NCBI GenBank assembly: GCA_946811185.2
Contig: OX328096.1
Location: 65,990,845 to 66,054,844 of the forward strand
DNA from: Hippopus hippopus
Lineage: Eukaryota; Mollusca; Bivalvia; Cardiida; Cardiidae
Direction of reading: 5' to 3'
Length of the DNA stretch: 64,000 bases
Of this stretch, positions 51,612 to 63,892 are shown piece by piece. Numbering within the stretch: position 1 is the first letter of the stretch; every line of letters begins with the position of its first letter. A model generated the notes under the pieces. It was given only the letters and a program-made list of their open reading frames with translations, did no database searches and was not told the DNA's origin. The position numbers were made by a program, and so were the translations under genes.

Positions 51612-51835
51612 TTTAGTTTGGTTTTAAACATATTTTTTTTACATCGATTGAGAAACAAGTTGTTACAACTTATAGTAATCTCTCTCGATTCTGCTTCCTG
51701 GGAACTACACCAGTACTCATGCCAAATGTGTGGGCCAATGAACAATCCCAAAGTTGAAACCCGCTCCCGGGTATCGAACTCAGGACCTTATGGTTACGAG
51801 GCCGACGCTTTACCTCACAACCACAGATACCACAC
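51612..51835 (-). mobile_element. tRNA-derived SINE with 13-bp target duplication
   Basis: GTAATACAATTAG at 51599-51611 is repeated exactly at 51836-51848. On the minus strand the insert begins with a tRNA-like head (A-box-like TTGTGAGGTAAAGCGTC, B-box GAGTTCGATACCC), then a body with CATTGGCCCACACATTTGGC and an A-rich 3' end. The matching direct repeats mark a clean LINE-mediated insertion. Confidence 0.8.
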
Positions 51836-51879
51836 GTAATACAATTAGTAGCAATACCTCGTCAATATAGGGCCTGGCA

Positions 51880-52601
51880 GCAAGATTTAGCCCAACCAAG
51901 TCCCGTTACGTACCGTCAAACTCATTCCGCCTACACGTGAAGCCTCTTGTACATAAAAATCTTCTTAGCGGTCAATCGTCCTCCACCACATCTTATCATG
52001 GCCGTCTTTCCATCCCATGCAGAATCTAGACTCGGCTCTGAACAAAACACGCTGAAACTGACTCTGTGTCCATCGCAGATATTGAAGGCACTAATTATGG
52101 TAGTTTTGTCGTCAGGCTGCGAGTGAGAACATTACCCCTACACGCCTTGTAGCTCCCAATTAAAAGTTTACGTAAGTGCCGTCAAACTCAGGTGACACAA
52201 ACGCGTTGATTAGACAAAAATATCTCACGGCTCTGTTGACGCGATATAACCCTTCGGCGTCCCGTGTCCATGTTGACCATCCATTCATTAGAAGATTCTT
52301 AGAATTTTCCAAATTTGAAAGACACACACGTTCTGCTTGGCTAAACCAAATGGTTTGCCAAATCAGAAGTTATTTTACTTTCAAAATTTATTATTAGACC
52401 AAGGATGTTCTTAAGAATGGTTGTGAATACTGACCCCGAACGTCGTCTGTTACTCAAAGGGGCTGTCATTTTGTTCCTTTTAAAGAGTTTTACGATTGTT
52501 TGATGCGAGCAACCAATTCTTCCGGCTACTTCGCGGATTGATAGTCCTCCTTCAACCATTCCTGATGTACTGTGATGTTGGACTTTATGTAAACGTCCCA
52601 T
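51880..52601 (-). pseudogene. Tc1-type transposase relic
   Basis: The minus strand begins with a helix-turn-helix unit STSGMVEGGLSIREVAGRIG and CSHQTIVKLF, the N-terminal DNA-binding domain of Tc1-like transposases, then SNRRRSGS. A palindromic MITE (52,305-52,435) interrupts it. Further pieces down to about 51,900 (for example VQSRV before ILHGME) recall the catalytic part but carry many stops. Dead copy. Confidence 0.6.
52305..52435. repeat. palindromic MITE (GATTGGCTAAACCAAATGG family), copy 2
   Basis: TTGGCTAAACCAAATGGTTT is followed by GCCAAATCAGAAGTTATTTT, and ends in TTCTTAAGAATGGTTGTGAA. Inserted within the Tc1 relic. Confidence 0.75.
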
Positions 52602-52699
52602 ATTTTGACGACCTCAGGCCCCTTTGTAAGGATGACAATTATCAAACATTTGTATGTGGTAACCTTTCACTAACCCTGAGTATATAATGAGCACGTATT

Positions 52700-53125
52700 A
52701 ACTCGTACACCAGAGTAAATATGGAATTCCATGCAGACGTACAATTAATTCTATCAATCCAACTTCTGTATGTACATGTTACCTTGTAGCAAAATAAGAG
52801 AAGCACCACCTACAATAGGCATGACACAAGCAAACAATTTGTTTTGCCTCTGTCAATATATTGGAAATCTAATTCACTTGCATTTGTATGCTGGTGACAT
52901 TTTCCAATTAGACTGGGTTCACTTTCTTGACGTTTTTCCATATCCAGATTAATTAAGGCGGCGTTCCTCGAACAGTACCTCATTACTGCCTGGAACGAAA
53001 CTGCGTCAGCCGACGTCGAAAACATCTTCTTCTTAATACGGACAATTACCATAAGTTAACATTCAAAACATGAATATATTTTGACCATTGATGCAGTATA
53101 GGGAGAAACTGCCCGTAGCGATTTC
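52700..53125. other. host noncoding DNA
   Basis: No gene recognised. Confidence 0.5.
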
Positions 53126-53659
53126 TTCACGTGCTGCATCGATAGTTGAACCATGTTCTGGCAAATGGGGGTTTAATGCATCCCCAATGACACTAACCCT
53201 TGCACTTACCCGTAAACGATCTTTTCTGACCAACGGGATACATTATTTCTGTTTTTTTTTTTTTTAAACTTTTCAGGGATTTGATAAGATCGATCGAGGG
53301 AAGAGGGCGTTTTTCTATGGGAGTATATGTTCTTTTTGACAGGGTAGTAGACTTGAAAAATATATCCCTCTTTATATCCCTCTTTAGAATATGGCCCCGG
53401 GAGTACAAATTGGACGGGAATGCAAGTTCGTACGTTACACCGTTTGAAAAATTCTACGATTTAGCATCCTACTTCTGTGTAGTTGGATACTCTGTATTTA
53501 TTATATCATGTTGAATAATCAATTAGCCCCATAGAAACTAATTAACGCTAAAAATACCAAAGCCACACATAACCTAAATGCCTAACACGACGCGCAAGGG
53601 TACACATTGTCAGGGCTCATACTCCAAAAACCACCGCCGTGTTTACTGTGATCGAGGTG

Positions 53660-53912
53660 ACATACCACGCTCTGGCAAAAGAGGATTTTATGCATCTACG
53701 TGATGCTTTATACTTAACATGTCATCATATAACTATGGACCCATACAATATATTCTGTCTGACAACCGACTGAATCTTGAGGTAGACTGTCCTTTTACAT
53801 GCAGAAAATTAACCAATAGTTAAAAGTTTCGACCCAGGTTGGACTGCGCAGGCTGATCTTGGTTGATACTTTTAGCAAATGTATTTAAGCCCCTTTTCAC
53901 AGAGCATGGCTC
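53660..53912. repeat. GTCAGCCTGCGCAG palindrome family copy (and a fragment at 53,150-53,192)
   Basis: CACGCTCTGGCAAAAGAGGA at the left, AGGTTGGACTGCGCAGGCTG in the centre (shortened palindrome), and CCCCTTTTCACAGAGCATGG at the right. Confidence 0.75.
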
Positions 53913-54417
53913 AGTTGTATCAGAAAGGCGATGTTGGGTAATCAATGATTCTCGTTACTTGATGTGATAAAGTAGATTTTATATGTAAATGATTTAAGGA
54001 AAAGTAGCTTAAAACGACGTTGCCGCTATGTTTAACTGCAGCACTTGTAACTTTGTGCATCGTGTGGTAAATGATGAATAATTACGATATATGTTTGAAA
54101 GCCTTGTGCAAGGGTTATCTAGGGTTGTACGCACACTTTTTAAACAATGCTAATTGTGCATGTCGGGGGTGCTTTGGAAAGATATGTGAATACCTGAGTA
54201 ATCCATCGACAACAATGTCGAAACTATCTACAGTCCTTCATGAAAAATTGGACAACATCCCGCATCATGGAATAACTTCACGATTTTTGTCAATGAGACG
54301 AAACTGGCAAGTTTTAACCCATAAACTGCTAAATAAATGAAACGAAAGATTCCACTCAATAGTAAAAACCAAACTTTGCTATTTCAAAGTTGATTTAATT
54401 GGAAAAAAAACCCGTAC

Positions 54418-54484
54418 CGGACAGTGTAGATTCAAGATCAGACTGCACGTCTTGTGCAGCCTGATCTTGATCTACACATTCCGC
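54418..54484. repeat. GACAGTGTAGATCAAGATCA family copy, well preserved
   Basis: GACAGTGTAGATTCAAGATC / AGACTGCACGTCTTGTGCAG / CCTGATCTTGATCTACAC form a near-perfect hairpin. Confidence 0.8.
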
Positions 54485-55010
54485 AAAAGTGCCCCGAGTC
54501 GCGCTTAGCGGCCTAAGGGTTAATAATTGCAAGAGGTGGCCATACTCGATACTATATAGCCTTGTAGGATTTTTGATTTGCAGCAAGGAACTTTTTTTTG
54601 TATCATTTTTTGTTTGAAAATTTTAATTATTTTACTAAATTTTGTGAATCATTCAATGGAATATCAATGAATTACTGTTCGTTAACGGCAAATTAGATCA
54701 AAACTTGTTATCCTCAGGCTGATTTTCGGCTGTGGTGTTGCGTTTTTAAATGTGCTAAGTGTATTCATTTTCCAGTTCCTTTCACGGTGTGTATCTTTTA
54801 AAAAGATATTTCTAATTTCGATTGTCTGTAGTTCTTTATTTCCTCATTTTTTAGGGCGTATTAAAGACGTAAAATTACTATTTGAGACCGAGAACAAGAT
54901 GGATAAAAATCAGAATCAGAATCTTGATAGATTTTGAAGTACAAATGTACATCGTCATATAAGAATTTATTTTTACAAATTGCATGACTCGTACTTAACA
55001 GTCGTGGAGT

Positions 55011-55013
<3 letters not shown>

Positions 55014-55041
<28 letters not shown>
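55014..55041 (+). repeat. (CT)n microsatellite
   Basis: Fourteen CT units. Confidence 0.95.
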
Positions 55042-55596
55042 ACGTACCTCCCCCAACACCTAAACTTAAATCTACATACAGTCTTTAGCCCTCTTTTAAG
55101 ATCGAAAGAAAATCTATTGCGAACTACTTTTATAGGTATGAATTAAAAATGTTTAACGAAAAATGAAAATACTTATAATTACATTATATATAATATAATA
55201 TATATATATATGCATATGGAATTTCACGTTTTAGTAACTTTCCTGGCGCTTTTATTTGATTCGACCAAAGTGAGAAAAACTGATATCGCGCTAGACTGAA
55301 GACAGATACAAGCACCACGAAAGTTACTATTATTTTATAATCCTTTTATTACATACCAACAACTTTCAACGATAAAATATTGCAAATACGAATAATGAAC
55401 TTCTGTTTTCGAAAACGGTAAACAAAATCAAAGTTATAATAGGTTGTATGATATCAACTTCGCGTTTATGAATGGCGGATGAATATCATAGCGTAACATT
55501 TTGACAAATCGCAAATGAATATGTACGTATTCCACGGGCGAAATACGTCATCATACCATATTTGGAACTGTATTTGACACTGTCTAGACACAGAGT

Positions 55597-55620
55597 TGTG
55601 TGTGTGTGTGTGTGTGTGTG
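55597..55620 (+). repeat. (GT)n microsatellite
   Basis: Twelve units. Confidence 0.95.
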
Positions 55621-55899
55621 ATCTCTTATCTGCGTGCAACGTAGCTATGTATTTGAGCCGGAATATTTGCATGGTACATGTATATAATAATGGTATATCT
55701 ACATGTAATGACATTTATTTTAAACATACTTGCCACCCAACTTCTGCTTTGGAAGATCGACACTGTGTCCTGTTGTGGAAAACAGAACGTGCAGTGGTCT
55801 GATGTTATGAATTCCCTTACCTCGAGTGTACTAAACAACGAATATACAGATATTCGAGTTTTCGACAGATATGTAATCGATAAACGTTTAGTTTGTGTA

Positions 55900-56020
55900 T
55901 AAACCATGCTCTGTGATAAGGGGGTTTAATGCATCTGCAAAAAAGTAACGACTTTGGGCCAGACTGCGCAGGCTGACTTGAGTGGAAACTTTTTTTCTAC
56001 CTAATTATTTCAACAAATGT
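55900..56020. repeat. GTCAGCCTGCGCAG palindrome family, left part
   Basis: ACCATGCTCTGTGATAAGGG and GCCAGACTGCGCAGGCTGAC, then similarity fades into AT-rich sequence; the second part resumes near 56,100-56,200. Confidence 0.6.
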
Positions 56021-56198
56021 ATAATTATTATGCTATAATTCTCATACAACTTGTGAAGGTTTTGATGATAAAATGTTATTTATGTTGCATGTTATGTTAT
56101 ATGTTAAATAAATTTTCTGCACGTCAAAGGAAAAGTCAAACTCAAGATTCAAGTGGTTGTTAAACATAATAGATTTTATGAATTCCATAAACCTATAT

Positions 56199-56460
56199 GG
56201 CCTGCAACACGTGAAAAGGAGCATTCGGACATTTGCGTAAAGTGTCGTCTCGGATCAGCCTACGCAGTCCGCGCAGGCTAATCCGAGACGGCACTTTCCG
56301 TCTTTATGTAATTTTCTGTTTTGCACAAGTCTACTGTAGCACAAAATCTAATGTAGTCGTAAAGTGCCGTCTCGGATTGGCCTGCGCGGACTGCGCAGGC
56401 TGATCCGAGACGACACTTTACGCAAATGTCCGAATGCCCCTTTTCGCGTGTTGCAGGCCA
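56199..56460. repeat. double-hairpin MITE (CGTCTCGGATCAGCCTGCGC family), copy 1
   Basis: The ends GGCCTGCAACACGTGAAAAG and TTTCGCGTGTTGCAGGCC are inverted. Inside are two successive perfect-looking hairpins around CAGTCCGCGCAGGCT and GCGCGGACTGCGCAGGC. Almost identical to 63,626-63,888. Confidence 0.9.
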
Positions 56461-56671
56461 ATTATAATGTCTTGCTTGGTATCATGCTTCACGGAGAGAC
56501 ATCAAACGCCCTTTTGCAAGAGCATGGCTAATTTGTAAAGCCGGGCGAAATGTCGTAGATTTGCTGTAGGGCACTTAGATTGGTTGCTTCCCCTGATACA
56601 GCAAGCGTTTATAAATGTAGTATGAATACATGTGGGTCTACAACGGAGATTATAAAGACAGTACTTACATG

Positions 56672-56900
56672 TAACCCTTTACCGTAAAATCCCGAGTTTT
56701 AACGACCCTGAAAGAGAAGGCTTTTGAAAACATTGAAGGAAAATGAGAAAATGCTGGTGACCAGCATTTTCTCGTTTACCCACAATATTTTCTACCCATT
56801 CAAAAAACTTAAGTTTAATTGTGTCACTCTTGAATTAGCCATCAGCACAAGCTTTCATTGTCGAAGGGTCTACAATTTGTCGTTCGGTAAAGAGTTAAGG
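56672..56900. repeat. palindromic MITE (AGAAAATGCTGG family), copy
   Basis: ACCCTTTACCGTAAAATCCC at the left; hairpin GAGAAAATGCTGGTGACCAG ... CATTTTCTCGTTTAC; GTCGTTCGGTAAAGAGTTAA at the right. Confidence 0.75.
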
Positions 56901-57276
56901 CATGGCGATCGATGAAAAGGATAACTTGGATGTTTCACTGTAATCAATTTCAGCATGTGGACGGAGTTTAGCATTCAATTACGTCCTAGCACTACATTTC
57001 CAGTTTTGAATAAAAGTGAAACGGAGATTAAACATCACGCAATATTTCCTCTATAAGTTTAGATCACTATCTACAGGCATACTTATATAGATACAAAATA
57101 GGTTTAATGGCACTGTATACTCGTGGATAATCCCTACTTCAAGAATTCTGTCATCATCAATGTTCTGAATACACTGTATTTTAGAAATGAAATCTTCTTT
57201 TTTTATCCTTTGCTGTATAAGCTGGCTTTTGGCCTACTTTGGCATTAGTCTCGAACGCATAAAAAAGCAATTTTCG

Positions 57277-57539
57277 CCATCAACACGCGAAAAGGGCATT
57301 CGGACGTTTGCTTAAAGTGTCGTCTCGGATCAGCCTGCGCAGTCCGCGCAGGCTGATCCGAGACGGCACTTAACGACGATATTAGATTTTGTCCTGCAGT
57401 AGAAGGCTTGCACAAAACAGAAAATTACATAAGAACGGAAAGTGTTGTATCGGATTAGTCTGCGCGGACTTCGCAGGTTGATCCAGGACGACACTTTACG
57501 CAAACGTCCGATTGCCCCTTTTCGCACGTTGGAGGCCAT
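57277..57539. repeat. double-hairpin MITE (CGTCTCGGATCAGCCTGCGC family), copy 2
   Basis: CATCAACACGCGAAAAGGGC at the left, two hairpins, and CCTTTTCGCACGTTGGAGGC at the right. More diverged than the other two copies. Confidence 0.9.
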
Positions 57540-58464
57540 TTGCGATTGGTAAAAAATGTGGACCTATTTATTTTACGGACCCCTGTGGGCCTATTTGCGG
57601 GCATTTTTATGACACCAATATATAAGGCGTGCTACCGTTATTCGACCGCCCCCCCCCCCCCCCCCCCGTGCGCTTTTTACACCATATAGTAAATTGGTCT
57701 GATTGCCATATTCATTTCTTGTACTGATTGGTAATTAATCATTTACATGCGTTACCCTTCAACCCATTACTATCAGTGTGCATGTTTTTCTTTTTTCTTA
57801 GGCACGCCATCGGTAGCAGCAACTGCTCCTTTTCAAACGATAATTTTGATAACATATAATCTTGAAAAGTGTATCTAATTGAAAATTTCTCTTCAGCGAT
57901 ATGAAAAACAGTGAGAAAAAAGGGCAATTGCTGACGTTGTTACTTTTCGTTTTTCCCCTCATACTGAAGCACAAAGGAGTTAAGCACCTCTAGCGAAATC
58001 TGCCTATTTAAAAAAAAAAAAAGAATCTTGACAAGTCAAAAAAGCCGTTACCACTTTCCAATATCTTGCGTTGACAAAGCAGTTATACTGTTGGGAATAA
58101 CTCCTCAAGCTGAATTACAGCTAAGATAGATTAGAACATCATTGTTGAGAAAACATACCGGTAATTTATAAGTTGAATAAACTAAAGAAATAGTTAAAAT
58201 AGAAAGGTAAAATATGACGTTTTAACGAGGCACGTGTAATGACCCATGGAAATTATCTAACACACTCGTTTTAAAAGAAAAGGTACGATCATTAAAACGC
58301 ACCTGAACCTGTTCCCAGCATTCCATCCAATTTCCGTGATTGAATTTAATTATCCTTTGTTCGTTTCCAGGATATTGTAAGGGCAGCTCACAATGTTTAT
58401 TAGTTTTGTTTCCTAGTCAATCCAGACAACAATTGACGAGTACAGCTGTACTATGTTTGGGCAG

Positions 58465-58960
58465 TGTTTTTCTTACCCTTTATCACAAAGTCCGGAGTTT
58501 TAACGAGCCTGTGCAAGAAAGCTTTAGAATACTTTATGGGAAAAGGAGAAGATGCTGGCTCGCACAATCTTTTGAATTCTATCACAAAACTTAATGATAC
58601 GAATTTACTCGTTTTCAGCCAGTTATTTAACCCATTTCATCTTGATTTTATGAAACTATAATCATGCTTGTATCTTCATGCCAAATGTTGCCCTGACGGT
58701 TGCATGGTGGCACAGATTGCAATGGAAAATGCATTTCGTTCTCTTGGGGCCATCAATGACGGACGCACTGTTTTGGTTTTCAGTTTTAAATCGAAGACAA
58801 ATCCCTTGAATTTCTTTATCCCAGACACTACATTTATCGATTATTCATGTATCAGTTGACCATTATCTGAACCATTCTACACACTATAAAGTTTTAAAGG
58901 CGAGTTTCACTCTGGCTCAAAAGATGTATCTCTAAGCTCATTTGTACCAATTCTAAATTT
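58465..58960 (+). repeat. dispersed repeat, relative of 28,960-29,600
   Basis: Shares AAATCCCTTGAATTTCTTTA and TGAAACTATAATCATGCTTG-type strings in the same order, with a partial AGAAGATGCTGG MITE end at 58,545. Confidence 0.7.
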
Positions 58961-59051
58961 GCTATTTGCAATTGTTTTTAACTTGGGAGCTTGTAAAGTT
59001 TGTAGTGTTGGAAAGGGTAAAGCTGCTAAGCACGACTCAGAGCGCTTTTGC

Positions 59052-59118
59052 GGACAGTGTAGATCAAGATTAGACTACACAAAATGTGCAGTCTGATCAG
59101 AGATGTACAATGTCCGAT
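59052..59118. repeat. GACAGTGTAGATCAAGATCA family copy
   Basis: GACAGTGTAGATCAAGATTA ... TGTGCAGTCTGATCAGAGAT ... TGTCCG. Confidence 0.7.
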
Positions 59119-61196
59119 AGGATATTTTTTTCCAGTTGAAATCAACATCGAAATGGCAATATTCGGGTTTTTACTAATCAGTAGAAATTTTCGTTTTATT
59201 CATTTAGCACATAAAGGTTACTTTCTTATGATGAGATCTTTGTGACCGATGCATCAATTTGAGAAACAGCTATAGCCTGCTTATACATCCAACGCCTTAT
59301 TCACAAACAAATAGAAGACTCAAGACCCATCGTATGTCTCTAGTACAAATCTGAAAAACCAACAGTGCGACAAAATAATAGGTTTTCAAAGGAGTTTGCC
59401 ACAGTAAGCCCATTTTTTTCTCGATACGAGAATTTGTCCTAATTGGTATTCTTGTAGTACGATGTATAAGTAATGAAAAATAAATAGATTTAAAAAAATG
59501 GGGGTCACCGACATTTATTTCATAATTTGTAACATGACCAGCTATGGGCAGTAAGTTCAACTTCTGAATTGACATCTACACAGTCAAATTATAATAATTT
59601 CATTTGTGTGCTACATATAACGACAAAAACACATTAAGATTGCATAAAGATTGTTATTTTCGATAAAAACATGACAGAGCTCAACACATCTACTCGCACG
59701 ATATCGTATAGCTGTTGTAGCACTCGTCACAACTCGGCCGATTCCGTACCTACATCTAACCTCGTCCGTATCAAGGAGGTTTCCATTTTGAAATGAGAAT
59801 CACGTGATTCTATATATAGCGCGCCACTGACAGTCGTTTAGCAACGACATAAACAACCTCGATGAAGTTATTCACATCTGTTTATCTGTCGGTAAAAATT
59901 TCAATCGAAATTGATAAACCACGTTAAATAATGAATGTACGAACTGTTTGTCAACTGAACTGAAATATAGTTTCGATAGAAAATTGAAACTCAAGTTTTC
60001 TTTTTTAAGAGGAGCCTTACAATTTTCAGAAGGGTTAACCGGCGTATTTCCGGGTATGTACCGATCTGGTGCATATCAATCCATCAGTTACAGCCGAGGG
60101 ATATGATGGCTCCCATCACCCGAGGTATGCCGAATGGTTGTTGTAGCTAACGGTGCTGACTAAGCGGTATTTCGACCATTCAGATTATAGTTTCAAATCT
60201 TAATTTTCTCAAAGTTAATCAACTGGAATTTACTCAAACTTTCAGTAACAGCAGCTGATGATGTTCTCTATTCAAATATAAAAAAGATAAGAAGGGTCGC
60301 CCGATAAGCTTTTAGTAACTACATAGAGCTAAAATATCAATCTAATAAGTACCCGCAGAGGTGCCACAGCTAAACGTTTGGCCGCGAAATTAGGTATACG
60401 AGTGTATGTTACCAGAGCTATTTCTGGGAAGATAAATAACCCTCACAGGGGGCGGGGGGGGGGGGGGGTTTGCTTGTCCCAGGAACAGACCTACATTTTC
60501 AGGAAATTTATCAGCGACCTTTACATTTGACTTTTATAACCCAAAGTCTATTAGGTTCATCCTGACTCATAAAAACATTCAGTAGTCGATGCTCATAAGT
60601 AAATTTCTACAGGATGACTGAATTATTTTATAAAATGAATTAATAAAACATTTAATGAATAAATAAATGATACATTTCTTTCATCTACCTGTAAATTATT
60701 TGAATTAAAATCATGTTTAACGTTTCTTTTTCTCCGAAAAAGTTCATGGACTTGCGACAAAATGTGTATGCTAACTTCTCAAACACATATGGCAACCAGT
60801 GTTTGCGTCGGATATCGGCCTTTCTGTATAACAAAGCCCTGAGCTTCGTTTAACACCAAGAGCTTCGCACTCTCGTCCGTACATGAAACTACTGCCCCGA
60901 TCTTCTTATACGGGAAGACCTAGAACTGGGTCGATATCTCATACTTTGAATCATAAGGGCAAATTTGGTGCCGGTAATCTCCTACCACATTTATCATGTA
61001 GTTGGGTTTTCTCAACGTTAATGATGAATCTATCAAAATAAATGAGGCGATATCTATTCAGACAATATTCAGGCCCAAAGGCTTGGAACTCATTATGTAA
61101 GAATGTCTTTGTTATACCTTTTATCTCCAGTTCTTTGTTTGCACAGGGATGTTAGCTTGGTAATTTCTCTTACAATAAAAAAAAGATCAGAGGCCC
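59119..61196. other. host noncoding DNA
   Basis: No gene recognised. A G-rich run lies at 60,448-60,468 and a TATATAGCGCGCC string near 59,813. The longest ORF (59,575-59,297, minus) has no family features. Confidence 0.5.
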
Positions 61197-61385
61197 GTAT
61201 TCACCAATCATTCTTAGGAATATTCTTAGTCTTATTCTCTAGATTTTTTTCAGATTTGAAGGTAACACAACTTCTGATTGGCTGAACTATTTAGTTTAGC
61301 CGATCAGAAGTTGTGTTACTTTCAAATTTAGATATTCTCAGATATAAAGACTAGGAATGTTCTTCAGAATAGTTGGTGAATATGG
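61197..61385. repeat. palindromic MITE (GATTGGCTAAACCAAATGG family), copy 3, complete
   Basis: CCCGTATTCACCAATCATTC at the left is inverted by GAATAGTTGGTGAATATGGA at the right; the inner stem is ACAACTTCTGATTGGCTGAA and TTAGCCGATCAGAAGTTGTG. The clearest full-length copy of the family. Confidence 0.85.
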
Positions 61386-61638
61386 ACCCAGCTTAAACTA
61401 GTGCCAATTATTTGGCTAACAAAGGCGATAATACATCTAATATCACACAAGTGATCGGTAAAGATAACTCAAATATATATCTCTATCTTATTTCCCAAAC
61501 AGATAGAACTATTAAATACAATGTCTCAGGAAAGAGAGCTTATAATTTAATTATAAACTGGAAAGACAGCTTATAATGTAATTTTTCAATGCAATTAAAC
61601 CGGTGCAGTATTGATTTCTCAAGCCATGCTCGTTTAAG

Positions 61639-61639
<1 letters not shown>

Positions 61640-61719
<80 letters not shown>
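61640..61719 (+). repeat. compound (GT)n(AT)n(GT)n microsatellite
   Basis: 80 bp of GT repeats interrupted by (AT)7, directly abutting the next palindromic repeat. Confidence 0.95.
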
Positions 61720-61985
61720 AGCCATGCTCTGGCAAAAGGGGGCTTAATGCATCTCCGTAATCCATCATACAAAGCAAGCCATCACATACTTACGGATCCA
61801 TAACAGCCACTTTTTTTAACAACTGACTTAATTCATGAGGTAGACTGGTCCTTGGACATACAGAAAATTGACCCATAGCGAAAAGTTTCGGCCCAGGTCA
61901 GCCTGCGCGGACTGCGCAGGCTGACCTGGGTCGATACTTTTCGCAGATGCATGAAGCCCCCTTTTCACAGAGCATGGCTCATATA
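61718..61985. repeat. GTCAGCCTGCGCAG palindrome family copy, well preserved
   Basis: GAGCCATGCTCTGGCAAAAG and CACAGAGCATGGCTCATAT are inverted ends; the central stem GCCCAGGTCAGCCTGCGCGG ... CAGGCTGACCTGGG is nearly perfect. Confidence 0.85.
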
Positions 61986-63625
61986 TTTTTGCCACATTTT
62001 TTAAAGAATAATCGATGTTAAATATTTATATGGTTTAAACATGTTTTACGACTTTCTGTTTTCGCCTGCAGCTGTTTCAGTAGTTTATGTGTTGAAAATG
62101 TTTGTTTGACAGAGATATAAGCGGCCTTTGGCATTTCGAAAGGTATGTTACATATACTACATAAAATCGCAGAATTTTCTCCATTACTTTTAGTGCAGTT
62201 GTAGTTTAAAGAACCACCTGTACCTAACTAGACGGTTCAGAGTTAATTTTCTACACACAGGCAACCATCTGCTTTTTGTTATTTTTTTTCCACAATGCAA
62301 ACGCTCTTATTCCTTTGCAGTAGACGGCTTTCGAAAATATTTTCCTTCCTATTGCTGCTTGCGTAACCTTTTTTGTTAACGTTTCTTGCTTAAAGCGGTG
62401 TTTTTGGAAGCAGTGCATGAACCATGTTGGGTCATCTGTCTGTTCCACAATAGCATGGAAGAAAATGGATTAAGCTTTTCACATATCTTTAGCCCTTTTT
62501 ACAAGTCCTTTCTGTTGCATTATCTAAATAAATAAAAAAAAAAAAAAAAAAGGGATCATGATGTTGCTGTATCTCTCCACTGGCCATTAAAACTTGTAAG
62601 CATGCATTAATTTACTAGTGCTGTGAAAATTTCTACTATACAGTAGAAGCCAACTGTCAATGGCGGCCATGTTATTCTGACAGATCTATATTCTATCTTT
62701 AAATCTGAAGAAGATCACTCCCGCTAAGAATAATTTCTGACCAACAGTTTTTAGAAGAAAATTCTTAAAGGTTGTCGTATGGCTCATATAGTGATAAAAT
62801 TCCAGGCACAAAGAGGCTTTGTTGCTAGACGGATCAAGTGCGTATCAAGAAATTAGAGAGGTAAACCGAAATATGAATGAAGGAGAAGACATTCAAGCTT
62901 TAATCTGTGACAAAACAATGACGTGAGGGCCATGATGGTATTGTATCTGTCCACTGTCTTAAAAGACACATCTGCCAAAATTGGTATCGATAGAGACATT
63001 TAACCCAAAGACAACTGTATTGAAAATAAATCTCATCGAGAAATAAGCTTTGCTGTAAAAGGCCCCAGCTTTTTCACATGCAAAGATGACGTCAATGAAG
63101 ACTGTCATATCTTATTAAGTATTTATTACCTCAAATAACAATGAACACTTAGTTTAAAAAATAGTACTTAAACATGAAGATTTCCAAAGATTTAGTAGCA
63201 CACCTATATATGATATGTACGGTAAAGCTTCTTTAAAAAAAAAAAAAAAAATGAAACATACCTTGCTTTCTTTTTTAAATATTCAACAAATCAGAGCATA
63301 ACCATGAACATAAAAATCAAAGTGAATGGAAATTGAACTTTTGTATCAAAATAAACTGTATATACAATACCAACCAGGTTATAGTTTAGTATGACAATTA
63401 CATATAAATGGTTATTGCCATGAGGAAAACATGAGTTACTCCCCTTAAACATTACAAGCTTGACTACAGCTTGCTATCACCAATAACTGAGTAAGGTAAA
63501 GGCAGCCATGGTCTTTGCCAGGCCAGTAATTATATATAAATATCTGAGAGAGGTATCTTCTCGGTCTTCTTGTACAGAAAACCAAACTTCTGATCACGAG
63601 AAGAAGAAAGGCTTTTAAATACATG
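61986..63625. other. host noncoding DNA
   Basis: No gene recognised. 63.2-63.4 kb weakly resembles 26.4 and 41.3 kb (ATTCAACAAATCAGAGCATA). An A-run is at 63,233-63,250. Confidence 0.45.
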
Positions 63626-63888
63626 TGGCTTGTAACACGCGAAAAGGGGCATTCGGACATTTGCGTAAAGTGTCGTCTCGGATCAGCCTACGCAGTCCGC
63701 GCAGGCTAATCCGAGACGGCACTTTCCGTTTTTATGTAATTTTCTGTTTTGCACAAGTCTACTGTAGCACAAAATCTAATGTAGTCGTAAAGTGCCGTCT
63801 CGGATTAGCCTGCGCGGAATGCGCAGGCTGATCCGAGACGACACTTTACGCAAATGTCCGAATGCCCCTTTTCGTGTGTTGCAAGCCA
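63626..63888. repeat. double-hairpin MITE (CGTCTCGGATCAGCCTGCGC family), copy 3
   Basis: TGGCTTGTAACACGCGAAAA ... TTTTCGTGTGTTGCAAGCCA; over most of its length it differs from 56,199-56,460 at only a handful of positions. Confidence 0.9.
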
Positions 63889-63892
63889 TATA

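Noticed and set aside
61540..61772. His-Thr-repeat ORFs on the minus strand
   Set aside because: Translation of the GT microsatellite.
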